Source of the DNA: Mesorhizobium loti
Lineage (GTDB): Bacteria > Pseudomonadota > Alphaproteobacteria > Rhizobiales > Rhizobiaceae
Reading direction: 5' to 3'
Assembly (NCBI GenBank): GCA_014189435.1
Contig: CP050293.1
Location: forward strand, 1,059,001-1,123,000
Length of the DNA: 64,000 bases
How positions within the stretch are numbered: position 1 is the first letter of the stretch; each line of letters starts with the position of its first letter. Under the pieces are notes generated by a model. It was not told where the DNA came from. It did no database searches and worked only from the letters and a program-made list of their open reading frames with translations. Below are positions 10,320-19,678 of this stretch, piece after piece. A program made the translations under genes and the position numbers.

Positions 10320-11245
10320 CAGTCGAGTCCCTCCGGCTTGCGCAGCAGCCACAGCTGGACGAGGCTGAGCGCCACGAGGACGACGAGCAGCACCATCGAG
10401 AGCGCGGCACCATAGCCGAGCTTGAACGAGACGAAGGACTGGTTGAAGATCCAGTAGACCGCCGTCAGCGTCTGGTTGCGTGGGCCACCGCGCAGGATGA
10501 TGTAGAACTGGTCGAAGGCGAGGATCGAGCCGGCGACCGACAGGATCAGCGCCAGCGCCAGGGTGCGGCGCATCAGCGGCAGGGTGATGGCCCTGAACCT
10601 GGCGAACGGACCGGCGCCGTCGATAACGGCCGCCTCCTGCAGGTCCTGCGGGATCGATTGCAGGCCGGCCATCAGGATGATCATGGTGAAACCGGCGACC
10701 TTCCAGACGACCATGGCGATGATCGACCAGAAGGCCGGCTGGAAGGTAGCCAAAAGGTTGAATTTCTTGTCGATCAGGCCGAGATCGTAGGCGGCCGGGC
10801 TGAAGAGGCCGGAATCGACGTTCAGCAGCCATGACCAGAGCAGGCTGGCCGAAGCAAAGCCGACCACCGCCGGCATGAAGAACATGGTGCGGTAGAGGTT
10901 GGTCAGCGGCCGCGGCCGTTCGACGAACAGCGCCAGCGGAAACGCCACCACGAAGATCGCGATGGTGACGATCACGGTGTAATAGGCGGTGAAGCGCAGC
11001 GCGTTCCAGAACCTGGTGTCGCGCAGAATGGCGACATAATTGCCGAGGCCGATATAGCTGTGCTCGCCCATCAAGGGCCAGTTGTGCAGCGACATCCACG
11101 CCGTCATGCCGAGCGGAATCAGGAAGAAGACGACGACCAGTGCGACAGCCGGCGCGACATAAAGCAGGCCGATCCATTGCTGGCGGCTGGCGCCGACCAG
11201 TTTTCTGGCGCGCGGTGGTGCGGTGGTGGTTGTGATGGTCGTCAT
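10319..11245 (-). CDS. Carbohydrate ABC transporter permease (MalF/UgpA type)
   Basis: Inner-membrane permease of 308 residues. After a hydrophilic Thr-rich tail (MTTITTTTAPPRARK) it has six hydrophobic helices and the EAA motif QEAAVIDGAGPFARFRAITLP at about residues 218-238. It forms the heterodimeric channel with the downstream MalG-type partner, whose start codon overlaps this stop. A 333-nt gap separates it from the binding-protein gene upstream; that gap holds a strong hairpin and a long palindromic repeat. Confidence 0.93.
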   Translation of the reverse strand: MTTITTTTAPPRARKLVGASRQQWIGLLYVAPAVALVVVFFLIPLGMTAWMSLHNWPLMGEHSYIGLGNYVAILRDTRFWNALRFTAYYTVIVTIAIFVVAFPLALFVERPRPLTNLYRTMFFMPAVVGFASASLLWSWLLNVDSGLFSPAAYDLGLIDKKFNLLATFQPAFWSIIAMVVWKVAGFTMIILMAGLQSIPQDLQEAAVIDGAGPFARFRAITLPLMRRTLALALILSVAGSILAFDQFYIILRGGPRNQTLTAVYWIFNQSFVSFKLGYGAALSMVLLVVLVALSLVQLWLLRKPEGLD

Positions 11246-11290
11246 GGCTGCTCTGCTCTTGCTCTACCGTCCCCTTTGTGGGGAGGGGGT

Positions 11291-11445
11291 TCCAGCTTAG
11301 GTTCCTCGCCCCCGCCAGAGGCGGGGGAGAGGTGGCCGCGAAGCGGACGGAGAGGGGGCTCTCGTAGGGCGCAGTCCGCCTCTCCGTCTCGGCTTCGCCG
11401 AGCCACCGCTCCCCCACTTCGCGGGGGCGAGGAACCCAAGCTGGA
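11291..11445. repeat. Palindromic intergenic repeat, GGTTCCTCGCCCCC family, copy A
   Basis: Inverted ends of 25 nt (11291-11315 and 11421-11445) differ at one base and contain GGTTCCTCGCCCCCGC / GCGGGGGCGAGGAACC. The interior carries GGGGGAGAGGTGGC and CTCGGCTTCGCCGAG, modules also seen in copies at 14134-14496 and 39706-39875. It fills most of the gap between the binding-protein and permease genes of the arabinoside operon. No protein is supported here. Confidence 0.75.
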
Positions 11446-11531
11446 TAGGCCGAGCGGATGTCTCAAAGCTTCCATGTAGAATAGCCCTGCATTGACGGAT
11501 GCGATGTCCTCCTCCGCTCCAGGGGGAGGTA

Positions 11532-11569
11532 GCCGGCCACCCGCCCAGGGAGACAGGCGGGCGGCCGGC
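11532..11569 (-). terminator. Strong hairpin just after the binding-protein gene
   Basis: GCCGGCCACCCGCC (11532-11545) pairs with GGCGGGCGGCCGGC (11556-11569), a 14-bp stem with one G-U and a 10-nt loop, starting 10 nt beyond the stop codon at 11579. There is no T-tract, so it is more likely a processing or mRNA-stabilising hairpin (as between malE and malF) than a strict terminator. It would favour high binding-protein over permease expression. Confidence 0.6.
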
Positions 11570-11578
11570 AGGCGTCCG

Positions 11579-12826
11579 CTATTTCTGCGGCGCCTGGTCG
11601 ATGATCGATTGCATCGTCTCTTGTGCGTTCGCGATGGCGCCGTCGACATCGTCGCCGAAGAAGACCTCATTGATCATCTGCGTCCATGGCCCGTTGGCGG
11701 AGTTGATCAGATCGTTGAACACCACCGAATAGGGCGTGCGGCCCTTGGCCATGGCTTCGGCGGCGATCTGGTAGCGCGGGTCGAGATCCTTCAGCGCCTC
11801 CTTGGCGATGTCGCCGCGCACCGGCAGGCTGCCGTATTTGGCGAGGATGGTCTGGCCCTCGAGCGAATAGGCGAAGTCGAGGAACTCCTTCACCACGGGC
11901 AGTTTCGTGGTGCCCTTGGTGACGACGAAATTGTCGCCACCGGCAAAGGACGACCAGCCGCTATCCTTGCCCGGCAGGAAGGTGACGCCGTAGTCGATAT
12001 CGGGATACTGGGTGTTGAGCGCGCCGATGGCGAAGGCGCCGGACGGCGAGATGCCGATATTGCCGGCGGCGAAGGCGGCAAAGAAGTTGGCGCCGGTGTC
12101 GGTCTGCGCGCCTGCCGGCACCAGATCCTTCTTGACCATCGAGCGGTAGAGATCGATGGCGCCACGCAGTTGCGGGCTGTCCAGTGTCGCCTTGGAGCCG
12201 TCCTGCGAGAGGATGTCGCCACCCGACGCCCAGATCAGCGGCGTGAAGGTGAAGATGTTGCAGCCGCCGCAATTGCCAGAGAAGTAGAAGCCCTTAATGT
12301 TGCCGCCGAGCGCGTTGACCTTCTCGGCGTCGGCCGCGATCTCGGCCCAGTTGGCCGGGCCTTTTTCAGGGTCGAGGCCGGCCTGCTTGAACAGCTTCTT
12401 GTTCCAGATCAGCACCGAGGCGTCGGCGGAGAAGGGCAGGCCGTATATGTGGTCCTTGTAGGTGCCGGTCTTCACATGCGCCGGCGACAGGCTGGCGAAA
12501 TAGGGCAGGGACTTGGCCCAGTCGGTGATGTCCTCCAACTGGCCGGCGGCGGCGAAGGAAGGCGTGTAGATCAAGTCGAGCGACAGCGCGTCGGGCGCCG
12601 TGCCGCCGGCGGCGGCGGCGCCATATTTCGGGATGATCTCGGCATTGGGGATGATGTCCAGCTTGACCTGGTTGGTGTGCCCCTTGTTGTAGGCATCGAC
12701 GATCCTCGGCATGAAATTCGAGCCGTCGGCGCGCACCCAGATGTTGGCCGTCTCGGCGGCGGCAGTGCCGAGACCACTGCCCAGAACGGCAGCGGCCAGG
12801 GCCAGTTTGGCAATCAGGTTCCTCAT
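11579..12826 (-). CDS. Carbohydrate ABC transporter substrate-binding protein (family 1 type)
   Basis: Secreted binding protein of 415 residues (SBP_bac_1 class, MalE/UgpB-like). It has a signal peptide (MRNLIAKLALAAAVLGSGLG..., cleavage near TAAA-ET). The family fold is supported by VDAYNKGHTN, YGLPFSADASVLIWNKKLF and GIAPSGAFAIG-like stretches, and CGGCNIF supplies a possible disulfide. It is the first gene of the arabinoside operon, and the LacI regulator lies upstream on the same strand. The ligand is inferred to be a short plant arabino-oligosaccharide from its partner GH127. Confidence 0.92.
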   Translation of the reverse strand: MRNLIAKLALAAAVLGSGLGTAAAETANIWVRADGSNFMPRIVDAYNKGHTNQVKLDIIPNAEIIPKYGAAAAGGTAPDALSLDLIYTPSFAAAGQLEDITDWAKSLPYFASLSPAHVKTGTYKDHIYGLPFSADASVLIWNKKLFKQAGLDPEKGPANWAEIAADAEKVNALGGNIKGFYFSGNCGGCNIFTFTPLIWASGGDILSQDGSKATLDSPQLRGAIDLYRSMVKKDLVPAGAQTDTGANFFAAFAAGNIGISPSGAFAIGALNTQYPDIDYGVTFLPGKDSGWSSFAGGDNFVVTKGTTKLPVVKEFLDFAYSLEGQTILAKYGSLPVRGDIAKEALKDLDPRYQIAAEAMAKGRTPYSVVFNDLINSANGPWTQMINEVFFGDDVDGAIANAQETMQSIIDQAPQK

Positions 12827-12889
12827 GTTCTCCTCCTCCAGGGTTGGCCGCGCTCCGCGGCTTGGCGCCGATCACGCGGCGCTTCGTCT

Positions 12890-13933
12890 TCAGCCATCCA
12901 GCGGATGGCCGCATGACTGCCGCACCACCAGCCGGCACGGCAGTTTTCGAATGCCCGGCGCGGCGGGCTTGCCGCCGACCAGCGAAAGCAGGGTCAACCC
13001 GGCCTCGCGGCCGAGCGCGACCAGGTTCATGTCGACAGAGGTCAGCGGCGGGCGTGTTGCCTCGGCCACGATCTCCCAATTGTCGAAACCGATGACGCCG
13101 ACATCGCCGGGAACGCTGAGGCCGCGTTCGCGCAGAGCATCGATGACGCCGCGCGCGATCTGGTCGTTGCCGCAGAAGACGGCATCCGGCTTTTCACGGT
13201 TGCCGTCGAACAGCCGCGCCACCGCTTCGTGGCCCCAGGCTTCCGACCAGGAGCCGAGCAGCGGTTCGGTGACCGGCAGGCCGTTTTCGATGAGCACGTC
13301 GCGGTAAGCCTGGGCGCGGGCATGCACCACGGCAAAGCTCGCCGGTCCGGTGACATGGGCGATGTGCTTGCGGCCCAGCCGACAGAAATGCTCGACCGCC
13401 AGCCGGGCGCCGTCGGCATCGTCCGAGACGAAGGCGATGGCGTCGGGATCGGGCTGCGTGAAGGCATAGATCACCGGGACGCGAAGATTGGAGAGGTCGA
13501 CGGGCAGATGGCGGTCGATGCGCTTGCCGGTGGCGATGATGCCGTCGACGCGCTTGTCGAGCATGGCGTCGACATGCATCTGGCCCAGCCGCGGATCTTC
13601 CTCGACATTGCACAGGAACACCGAGACGCCATTGTCGACCAGCGCGTCCGAAATGCCCGACATCAGCGGCAGCGAGAAGCGGCCATAGGTATCGTTGGTG
13701 AGCAGGCCGACAGTGAAGCTGCGTCTTCTCAGCAGGCTCTGCGCCAAGCTGTTGGGCCGGAAGCCGAGACGCCGGGCCGTCTCGCGGATACGCTCGCGCG
13801 TCTCGGCGGTCATCCGCCCCTGGTCGTTGAGCGCCTTCGAGGCGGTGGCGACGCTGACGCCGGCCTGCGCGGCCACGTCACGCAAGGTGACTGGCTTGGA
13901 AAAGACTGGAACAGGCTGATCGTCCGATGCCAT
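12890..13933 (-). CDS. LacI family transcriptional regulator of the arabinoside operon
   Basis: Repressor-type regulator of 347 residues. The N-terminal helix-turn-helix reads VTLRDVAAQAGVSVATASKAL (residues about 14-34), followed by a hinge and a periplasmic-binding-protein-like effector domain (TVGLLTNDTYGRFSLPLM, DAVFCGNDQIARGVIDAL, VPGDVGVIGFDN). The start at 13933 is chosen because the HTH normally begins within the first 15 residues; a start at 14005 adds 24 residues. It is co-oriented with the binding-protein gene 63 nt downstream and probably represses the whole operon and itself through the nearby GAAAA...TTTTC sites. Confidence 0.92.
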   Translation of the reverse strand: MASDDQPVPVFSKPVTLRDVAAQAGVSVATASKALNDQGRMTAETRERIRETARRLGFRPNSLAQSLLRRRSFTVGLLTNDTYGRFSLPLMSGISDALVDNGVSVFLCNVEEDPRLGQMHVDAMLDKRVDGIIATGKRIDRHLPVDLSNLRVPVIYAFTQPDPDAIAFVSDDADGARLAVEHFCRLGRKHIAHVTGPASFAVVHARAQAYRDVLIENGLPVTEPLLGSWSEAWGHEAVARLFDGNREKPDAVFCGNDQIARGVIDALRERGLSVPGDVGVIGFDNWEIVAEATRPPLTSVDMNLVALGREAGLTLLSLVGGKPAAPGIRKLPCRLVVRQSCGHPLDG

Positions 13934-13956
13934 CGCGCCGCGAATCCTTAGTTTGG

Positions 13957-14036
13957 GAAAAGGTTTTCTCTTAGGGCCTGAAAAAATGGCCGACTGCGCG
14001 GCCAATCCTTGTCAAGGCTGTTGGAAAAACCTTTTC
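13957..14036. promoter_or_regulatory. Two LacI-type operator candidates
   Basis: GAAAAGGTTTTC (13957-13968) and GAAAAACCTTTTC (14024-14036) have the same GAAAA/TTTTC arms about 67 bp apart, upstream of the LacI gene. TTGACA on the minus strand at 14015-14010 lies between them and may be the -35 box. Paired sites allow looping repression. Binding by this LacI is inferred from position. Confidence 0.55.
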
Positions 14037-14133
14037 TCATGTCGAGGCTAGGCCAGATCGGGTGGTCGTTCAAGGGGAAAAGTGGTTTGGAGTTCCGTTG
14101 GTGGAGAGAAAGGTCAGGGATTGGCAAGGCTCG

Positions 14134-14496
14134 GGTTCCTCGCCCCCACTCCCGTCTACGCTATGCACACATCTTCTGTGACTGCGAGACTGATCGGCCC
14201 GAGCTTGATTGCCCCGTGGTTCCCCCAATCCGTCGCTGCTTCGCAGCGCCACCTTCCCCCTCCGGAGGGAAAGGAAGGGAGCGTTGCTGGACGAGCGTTG
14301 ACGGCAAAAAGCTTGGCGCCTTTCCTCTACCCCGTCGATCGGGGGAGAGGTGGCTCGGCGAAGCCGAGACGGAGTGGGGGTCGACCAGCGCAGCATAAGA
14401 CAATGCATACGCCAAGCTGCCATGCACGCTATCGCCAAAGACCAGCTGCTTGGAAATGTGTGCATGCCGTAGCCACTCCCGTGGGGGCGAGGAACC
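14134..14496. repeat. Palindromic intergenic repeat, GGTTCCTCGCCCCC family, copy B (expanded)
   Basis: Ends GGTTCCTCGCCCCCAC (14134-14149) and its exact complement (14481-14496) bracket 331 nt. A second layer, TACGCTATGCACACAT near the left end and ATGTGTGCATGCCGTA near the right, extends the inverted repeat. The interior holds GGGGGAGAGGTGGC and CTCGGCTTCGCCGAG-type modules as in copies A and C, plus a segment with AAGGAAGGGAGCG. It occupies the 14037-14567 gap between the LacI operator region and the GGDEF gene. I see no gene in this gap. Confidence 0.7.
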
Positions 14497-14567
14497 ACTG
14501 ATTGTCAGCGAAGTGTTAATCGCTTGCGCGCCATGGTGGTCTCCCGCCAAGACAGCAGAGCCTCGCC

Positions 14568-15644
14568 ATGTCCGATACGCCCTACAGTCCGAAAGGCGCG
14601 GCGCGGCCGGGTGCCGCGCCGCGCGCCGGCGCGACGGCGGCCACGCAAGGCACCGACGAACGACGCCGTAACGCCGCCACCATCGCCCGGCTCAAGACGG
14701 AGCTCGCGGCGCAGGCGGCATTGATCGCCAGCCAGGAGCTTTCGCTGGCGCACAGCCGCAAGATCTTCGACCGCGCCTCGGTCGCCGCGCGCCTCGGCGT
14801 GTGGGAATGCAGTCTGCCCGGCGAGCAGTTGGCATGGACCGATGTGGTCTATGATCTGTTCGACCTGCCGCGTGGCTCGGCGCTCGATCGTTCGGAGATC
14901 ATCAAGTGCTACCCGGCGGAGTCCCGCAAGGCGCTGGACACGTTGCGCGGCCGCGCGATCGCCGAACGCAGCGGCTTCAATCTCGATGCCGAGATCACCA
15001 CTTGCGCCGGCCGCAGCCGCTGGATCCGCATTACGGCCACCGTCGAGTGCGAGGATGGCATTCCCGTGCGCATCTTCGGCATGAAGCAGGACATCACCGA
15101 AGAGAAGATCCTGTCGGACCGGATGCGCTATCTCGCCGAATATGACGTCATGACGGGGCTGGCCAATCGCGGCCGGTTCCAGGAGCGGCTGGCGCATGCG
15201 GACGAGGGCCGCCCGCTCGGCGCGCTGCTCTTGGTCGACCTCGACGGCTTCAAGGCCGTCAACGATACGTTCGGCCATGTCGTCGGCGACGAATGCCTGA
15301 AAGAAGCAGCAAAGCGGCTTGCCGGCGGCTGCGCCGAAGCCGATCTGGTGGCGCGCGTCGGCGGTGACGAGTTCGCGGTGCTGGTTGGGCCGCATCTCGA
15401 CCGTGGCGCCGTCTCGGGCCTGGCGCGACGCATCATCGAGGCGATGGGCAAGCCGGTCGCCGCCTGCGGCCACTCGCTCGGGCTCGGCGCTTCGGTCGGC
15501 ATCGCCTTCACCGAAGCGGGCGCGCCTTGCGATCTGTTCACGCAGGCCGACACCGCGCTCTATGCCGCCAAGGCGGCAGGGCGCAACACGTTCCGCATCT
15601 TCAAGGCGCAAGCCGGCGTGAGAGGCCGCAGCGCCGCGGCGTGA
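14568..15644 (+). CDS. PAS-GGDEF diguanylate cyclase
   Basis: Predicted cytosolic enzyme of 358 residues that makes cyclic di-GMP. A short coiled-coil-like N-terminus (RNAATIARLKTELAAQAALI) precedes a PAS domain with PAC end (GIPVRIFGMKQDITEEK). The GGDEF domain follows, from YDVMTGLANRGRF; the catalytic loop RVGGDEFAVL is intact, so activity is expected. The RxxD inhibitory site is replaced by AEAD, so product feedback is probably absent. There are no membrane segments. It stands alone between a repeat region and a small-gene cluster. The PAS ligand is unknown. Confidence 0.92.
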   Translation: MSDTPYSPKGAARPGAAPRAGATAATQGTDERRRNAATIARLKTELAAQAALIASQELSLAHSRKIFDRASVAARLGVWECSLPGEQLAWTDVVYDLFDLPRGSALDRSEIIKCYPAESRKALDTLRGRAIAERSGFNLDAEITTCAGRSRWIRITATVECEDGIPVRIFGMKQDITEEKILSDRMRYLAEYDVMTGLANRGRFQERLAHADEGRPLGALLLVDLDGFKAVNDTFGHVVGDECLKEAAKRLAGGCAEADLVARVGGDEFAVLVGPHLDRGAVSGLARRIIEAMGKPVAACGHSLGLGASVGIAFTEAGAPCDLFTQADTALYAAKAAGRNTFRIFKAQAGVRGRSAAA

Positions 15645-15814
15645 GGGCTGGAGGCTGTTTGTCGTACTGCCTCTCGGCGGCCTGGCCCGCGCATCTTCCA
15701 ATGCAGTCGGTGGCGCCCATTTGCATTTGGCATGCAGGGCGCTCGCGAAAAGAGTGCTATGGAAAAGACGTAAGCGTCCTTGCTTCGCTCTTCCCGACAT
15801 TCGAGGTCATTTTC

Positions 15815-16021
15815 GTGCGTGAACCGTCGCTGCTGCCTGTCTTTGGAAAACTTGGCCTCAAGGCGCCTGTCGCCCTGGCCGTGGCGCCGGTCTCGTCGGC
15901 AGGTGTCGTGCCGCGCCTGCGGGAGCTTCTGACTGTGCATGGCGGCATGGTGCTGAAATTGTCGGTCATCGCCTGGACGGTGCTGATCCTGGGCGCCGTG
16001 TTTTTCATGATGCAGGGCTGA
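15815..16021 (+). CDS. Small single-pass membrane protein, unknown
   Basis: A 68-residue product from a GTG start at 15815, preceded by GAGGT eight bases upstream. The last 25 residues form one hydrophobic helix (LKLSVIAWTVLILGAVFFMM) ending in a short QG tail; the rest is basic and proline-containing. No family is recognised. It stops 5 nt before the next small gene, so the two are probably cotranscribed. It could also be a chance frame, but spacing and the helix support a gene. Confidence 0.45.
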   Translation: MREPSLLPVFGKLGLKAPVALAVAPVSSAGVVPRLRELLTVHGGMVLKLSVIAWTVLILGAVFFMMQG

Positions 16022-16026
16022 TCGAC

Positions 16027-16218
16027 ATGGCCAACCGCTACACGCTGCGCATGGAGCTTCCCCAGAGCTGGAGCATCATCGACGTCTTCACCGGCCAGCC
16101 TGCCGTGGTCCGGCAAAAGGTGATGGTCGGGATGGGCCCGCGTGAGGCCGAGGACATGGTCGTGCAGATGAATGTCCGCGACGTCAAACGCCGCGAACGG
16201 GCCGAGCGCAAGGCCTGA
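16027..16218 (+). CDS. Small conserved-type hypothetical protein
   Basis: A 63-residue protein starting 5 nt after the preceding small membrane gene. It begins MANRYTLRMELPQSWSIIDV and ends in a charged helix (KRRERAERKA). The composition looks like a real protein with an alpha/beta start and basic helical end, but no function is recognised. It is probably part of a short operon with 15815-16021 and the broken frame at 16271. Confidence 0.6.
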   Translation: MANRYTLRMELPQSWSIIDVFTGQPAVVRQKVMVGMGPREAEDMVVQMNVRDVKRRERAERKA

Positions 16219-16270
16219 TCAGTATCGGCCGCCGACAGAAGCCTGCCGCACCGCAAATCAAGGGATTCCC

Positions 16271-16493
16271 GTGAGAGCCAGCCTGAAGCAGAAGATACTG
16301 GAGGTCTGCGACCGCAAGATTTCCGAAAAAGGGGACCGGTGTCGGCGTGTCGTTCTATGCGTTTTTCGCCAACAGGAACGACGACCCCGAACTCCTGATG
16401 GAAGCCGCCGAATGGTGGATCAGAACCCACCGCCTCGACCATTTTGAAAAGGCTGCGAAGATACGCGCGATGGTCGAGGAGATGGACCTTTAA
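16271..16493 (+). pseudogene. Frameshifted small hypothetical gene
   Basis: Reading from GTG at 16271 gives VRASLKQKILEVCDRKISEKG, then the frame is lost at the G-run 16331-16334. The +2 frame continues without break as TGVGVSFYAFFANRNDD... to a stop at 16491-16493. The interval is 223 nt, one base more than a whole number of codons, and removing one G from GGGG restores a single 73-residue frame. It is either a recent mutation, a sequencing error in a homopolymer, or, less likely, programmed slippage at AAAAAGGGG. The function is unknown. Confidence 0.6.
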
Positions 16494-16524
16494 TCTTCGT
16501 TTTGAGCGACATGCATTGGGCTGA

Positions 16525-16791
16525 TCAGCCGAAGTCGGCTGCCGTCAGCACATACATGCTCTTGTGGGTGCGGTCGTAGGCCTTCGACGCCACCTCGCGG
16601 ATGGCGCTGCTCTCGGTGTCGAATGTCTGGAGGTAACCGGCCTCATCGGCCGCGGTTCCCGGCCGCATCTTGGCCATGGCGTCGGCAGCGACCGAGAAGG
16701 AGATCTGGAACATGCCGTCATGGCCGACGAAACGGATGCGCTTGCCGGCTTCGTCATAGCTGCGGCTGCGGTTGGGGAAGGTGAGGCTCAT
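16525..16791 (-). CDS. DUF1488 family protein
   Basis: An 88-residue protein with the DUF1488 pattern: MSLTFPNRSRSYDEAGKRIRFVGHDG at the start, then a short alpha/beta body ending in MYVLTAADFG. The biochemical role of the family is not established. Its ATG overlaps the TGA of the upstream 84-residue gene by 4 nt, so the pair is translationally coupled. The pair is transcribed divergently from groESL, from the same 250-bp region. Confidence 0.8.
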   Translation of the reverse strand: MSLTFPNRSRSYDEAGKRIRFVGHDGMFQISFSVAADAMAKMRPGTAADEAGYLQTFDTESSAIREVASKAYDRTHKSMYVLTAADFG

Positions 16792-17042
16792 GTCTTGACC
16801 TCCGTCGCGGCGGCCTTCTTGGTCACCCGCTTCTTCTTCGGCGTCGGGTTCAAGGCTTCGGCGACGCGGTCGGCCTCTTCCTTGGCCAGCCGCAGCTCCC
16901 TCAGCCTTGCCGTCTTGATCTCCCGGGCTCTTGCCTCGGACATGTATTCGGCGGTGGCCTTGTTTTTCTCCGCTGTCTTTTTCTGCTTGTCGACAAAGCG
17001 GGCTTCAGCTTTTTCCATGATCGTCTGATTGCCTTCAGCCAT
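16788..17042 (-). CDS. Small highly charged helical protein
   Basis: An 84-residue, Lys/Glu/Ala-rich protein predicted almost wholly helical (KAEARFVDKQKKTAEKNKAT..., RELRLAKEEADRVAEAL), with a Lys-rich C-terminus (TPKKKRVTKKAAATEVKT). The start at 17042 has AGGGAGA 9 nt upstream; the frame can be extended to 17153, but that has no ribosome site. It shares a 4-nt overlap with the DUF1488 gene. Its basic tail would suit nucleic-acid binding, but that is a guess. Confidence 0.7.
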   Translation of the reverse strand: MAEGNQTIMEKAEARFVDKQKKTAEKNKATAEYMSEARAREIKTARLRELRLAKEEADRVAEALNPTPKKKRVTKKAAATEVKT

Positions 17043-17178
17043 CGAAGAAATCTCCCTTGCGCCTGAAATCGTGAAAGTGAACTTGTCCGATAAATAGGCA
17101 CTCGATCGGCAAAATTCAATCTTTTGAATTATTTGACACTCTGCGGATAGCACGAAACGGCTGGCCGAAATAATACTT

Positions 17179-17207
17179 TTGAATATTTAATCTGGCCCGC
17201 GAATAAT
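17179..17207 (+). promoter_or_regulatory. Sigma-70-type promoter of groESL
   Basis: TTGAAT at 17179-17184 and AATAAT at 17202-17207 are separated by 17 bp and end 3 bp before the CIRCE element. This is the arrangement expected if HrcA bound to CIRCE blocks the start region. No clear RpoH-type promoter was seen. Confidence 0.45.
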
Positions 17208-17209
17208 TT

Positions 17210-17236
17210 TTGGCACTCCTATCTATCGAGTGCCAA
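17210..17236 (+). promoter_or_regulatory. CIRCE element (HrcA operator)
   Basis: TTGGCACTC, nine bases, GAGTGCCAA: a perfect 9-9-9 inverted repeat one base per arm from the consensus TTAGCACTC-N9-GAGTGCTAA. It lies 55 bp upstream of groES, where HrcA represses at normal temperature. Confidence 0.93.
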
Positions 17237-17291
17237 CGCGTCTATAAAGGACGGGCGTGGCCGCCTGTGCCGGCCCCAGAAAGAAGTTCCC

Positions 17292-17621
17292 ATGAAATTT
17301 CGGCCACTCCACGACCGCGTCGTCATTCGTCGCGCTGAAGGCGATATCAAATCCAAGGGCGGCATCATCATCCCCGACAATGCCAAGGAAAAGCCGCAGG
17401 AAGGCGAAGTCATCGCCGTCGGCCCGGGTGCACGCGACGAAAACGGCGCGCTGATTGCACTCGACGTCAAGGCCGGCGACTTCATCCTGTTCGGCAAATG
17501 GTCGGGCACCGAGGTCAAGATCGACGGCGAGGACCTTCTGATCATGAAGGAAGCCGACATCATGGGCGTTATCGACAAAACGGGCGTCGAGAAGACCGTG
17601 CCTGCCAAGAAGGCCGCCTGA
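17292..17621 (+). CDS. groES: Co-chaperonin GroES
   Basis: Seven-subunit lid of the GroEL chamber. The product is 109 residues and opens with the standard [18 protein letters not shown]. The mobile loop [20 protein letters not shown] is at about residues 21-40, and the roof and base strands [26 protein letters not shown] follow. The C-terminus is extended by [13 protein letters not shown] beyond the usual end near residue 96, a mild oddity. It is the first gene of the groESL operon behind a CIRCE element, with 99 nt to groEL. Confidence 0.97.
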   Translation: MKFRPLHDRVVIRRAEGDIKSKGGIIIPDNAKEKPQEGEVIAVGPGARDENGALIALDVKAGDFILFGKWSGTEVKIDGEDLLIMKEADIMGVIDKTGVEKTVPAKKAA

Positions 17622-17672
17622 TAGGAGCGCTGCGTGTCCTTCGGGATGCGCAAGGGACACTCCGGGCTTTGA

Positions 17673-19352
<1,680 letters not shown>

Positions 19353-19367
19353 GATTTAGCCGGCCTG

Positions 19368-19395
19368 CGAAGGTGGCTTCATGAAGCCACCTTCG
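19368..19395 (+). terminator. Hairpin at the end of the groESL operon
   Basis: A perfect 28-base palindrome (each arm CGAAGGTGGCTTCA or its complement) begins 15 nt after the groEL stop. It lacks a T-run, so termination may depend on Rho or the hairpin may protect the message end. Confidence 0.65.
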
Positions 19396-19500
19396 GGCCT
19401 GACCTGAATTAGCCACGCCGGCTCTTCATTGGAGCCTGGATAACTACCGCCGGGGGTATTTTCTCCCGGCGTGCAGGCCTCTAGCCCAGGAGACGGATCC

Positions 19501-19659
19501 ATGATCACGTTCGTGCGGAAGCCAGAGACGGTCGTCACGACCGAAAAAACCGAGGAAAGCCGCTTCGACCGCATCCGCAGGATTGCCGCCGACAAGCACA
19601 AGAAATCCGATTCCGACACGGCAACGCCAGCAAAGAGCGAACCCAAACGCCCGATGTGA
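19501..19659 (+). CDS. Small hydrophilic hypothetical protein
   Basis: A 52-residue, highly charged protein starting MITFVRKPETVVTTEKTEES and ending AKSEPKRPM. An AGGAGA ribosome site lies 8 nt upstream. No known family is recognised, and the composition suggests disorder. The last 28 codons have a close, diverged copy at 22463-22546 in the same orientation, so this gene has been duplicated in part. Confidence 0.65.
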   Translation: MITFVRKPETVVTTEKTEESRFDRIRRIAADKHKKSDSDTATPAKSEPKRPM

Positions 19660-19678
19660 GGCTGCGGCGCTGCCGCAA

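Noticed and set aside
14134..14496. Several 100-140-codon frames across palindromic repeat copy B
   Set aside because: They follow from the GC-rich inverted repeat; similar frames appear in other copies on either strand with unrelated products.
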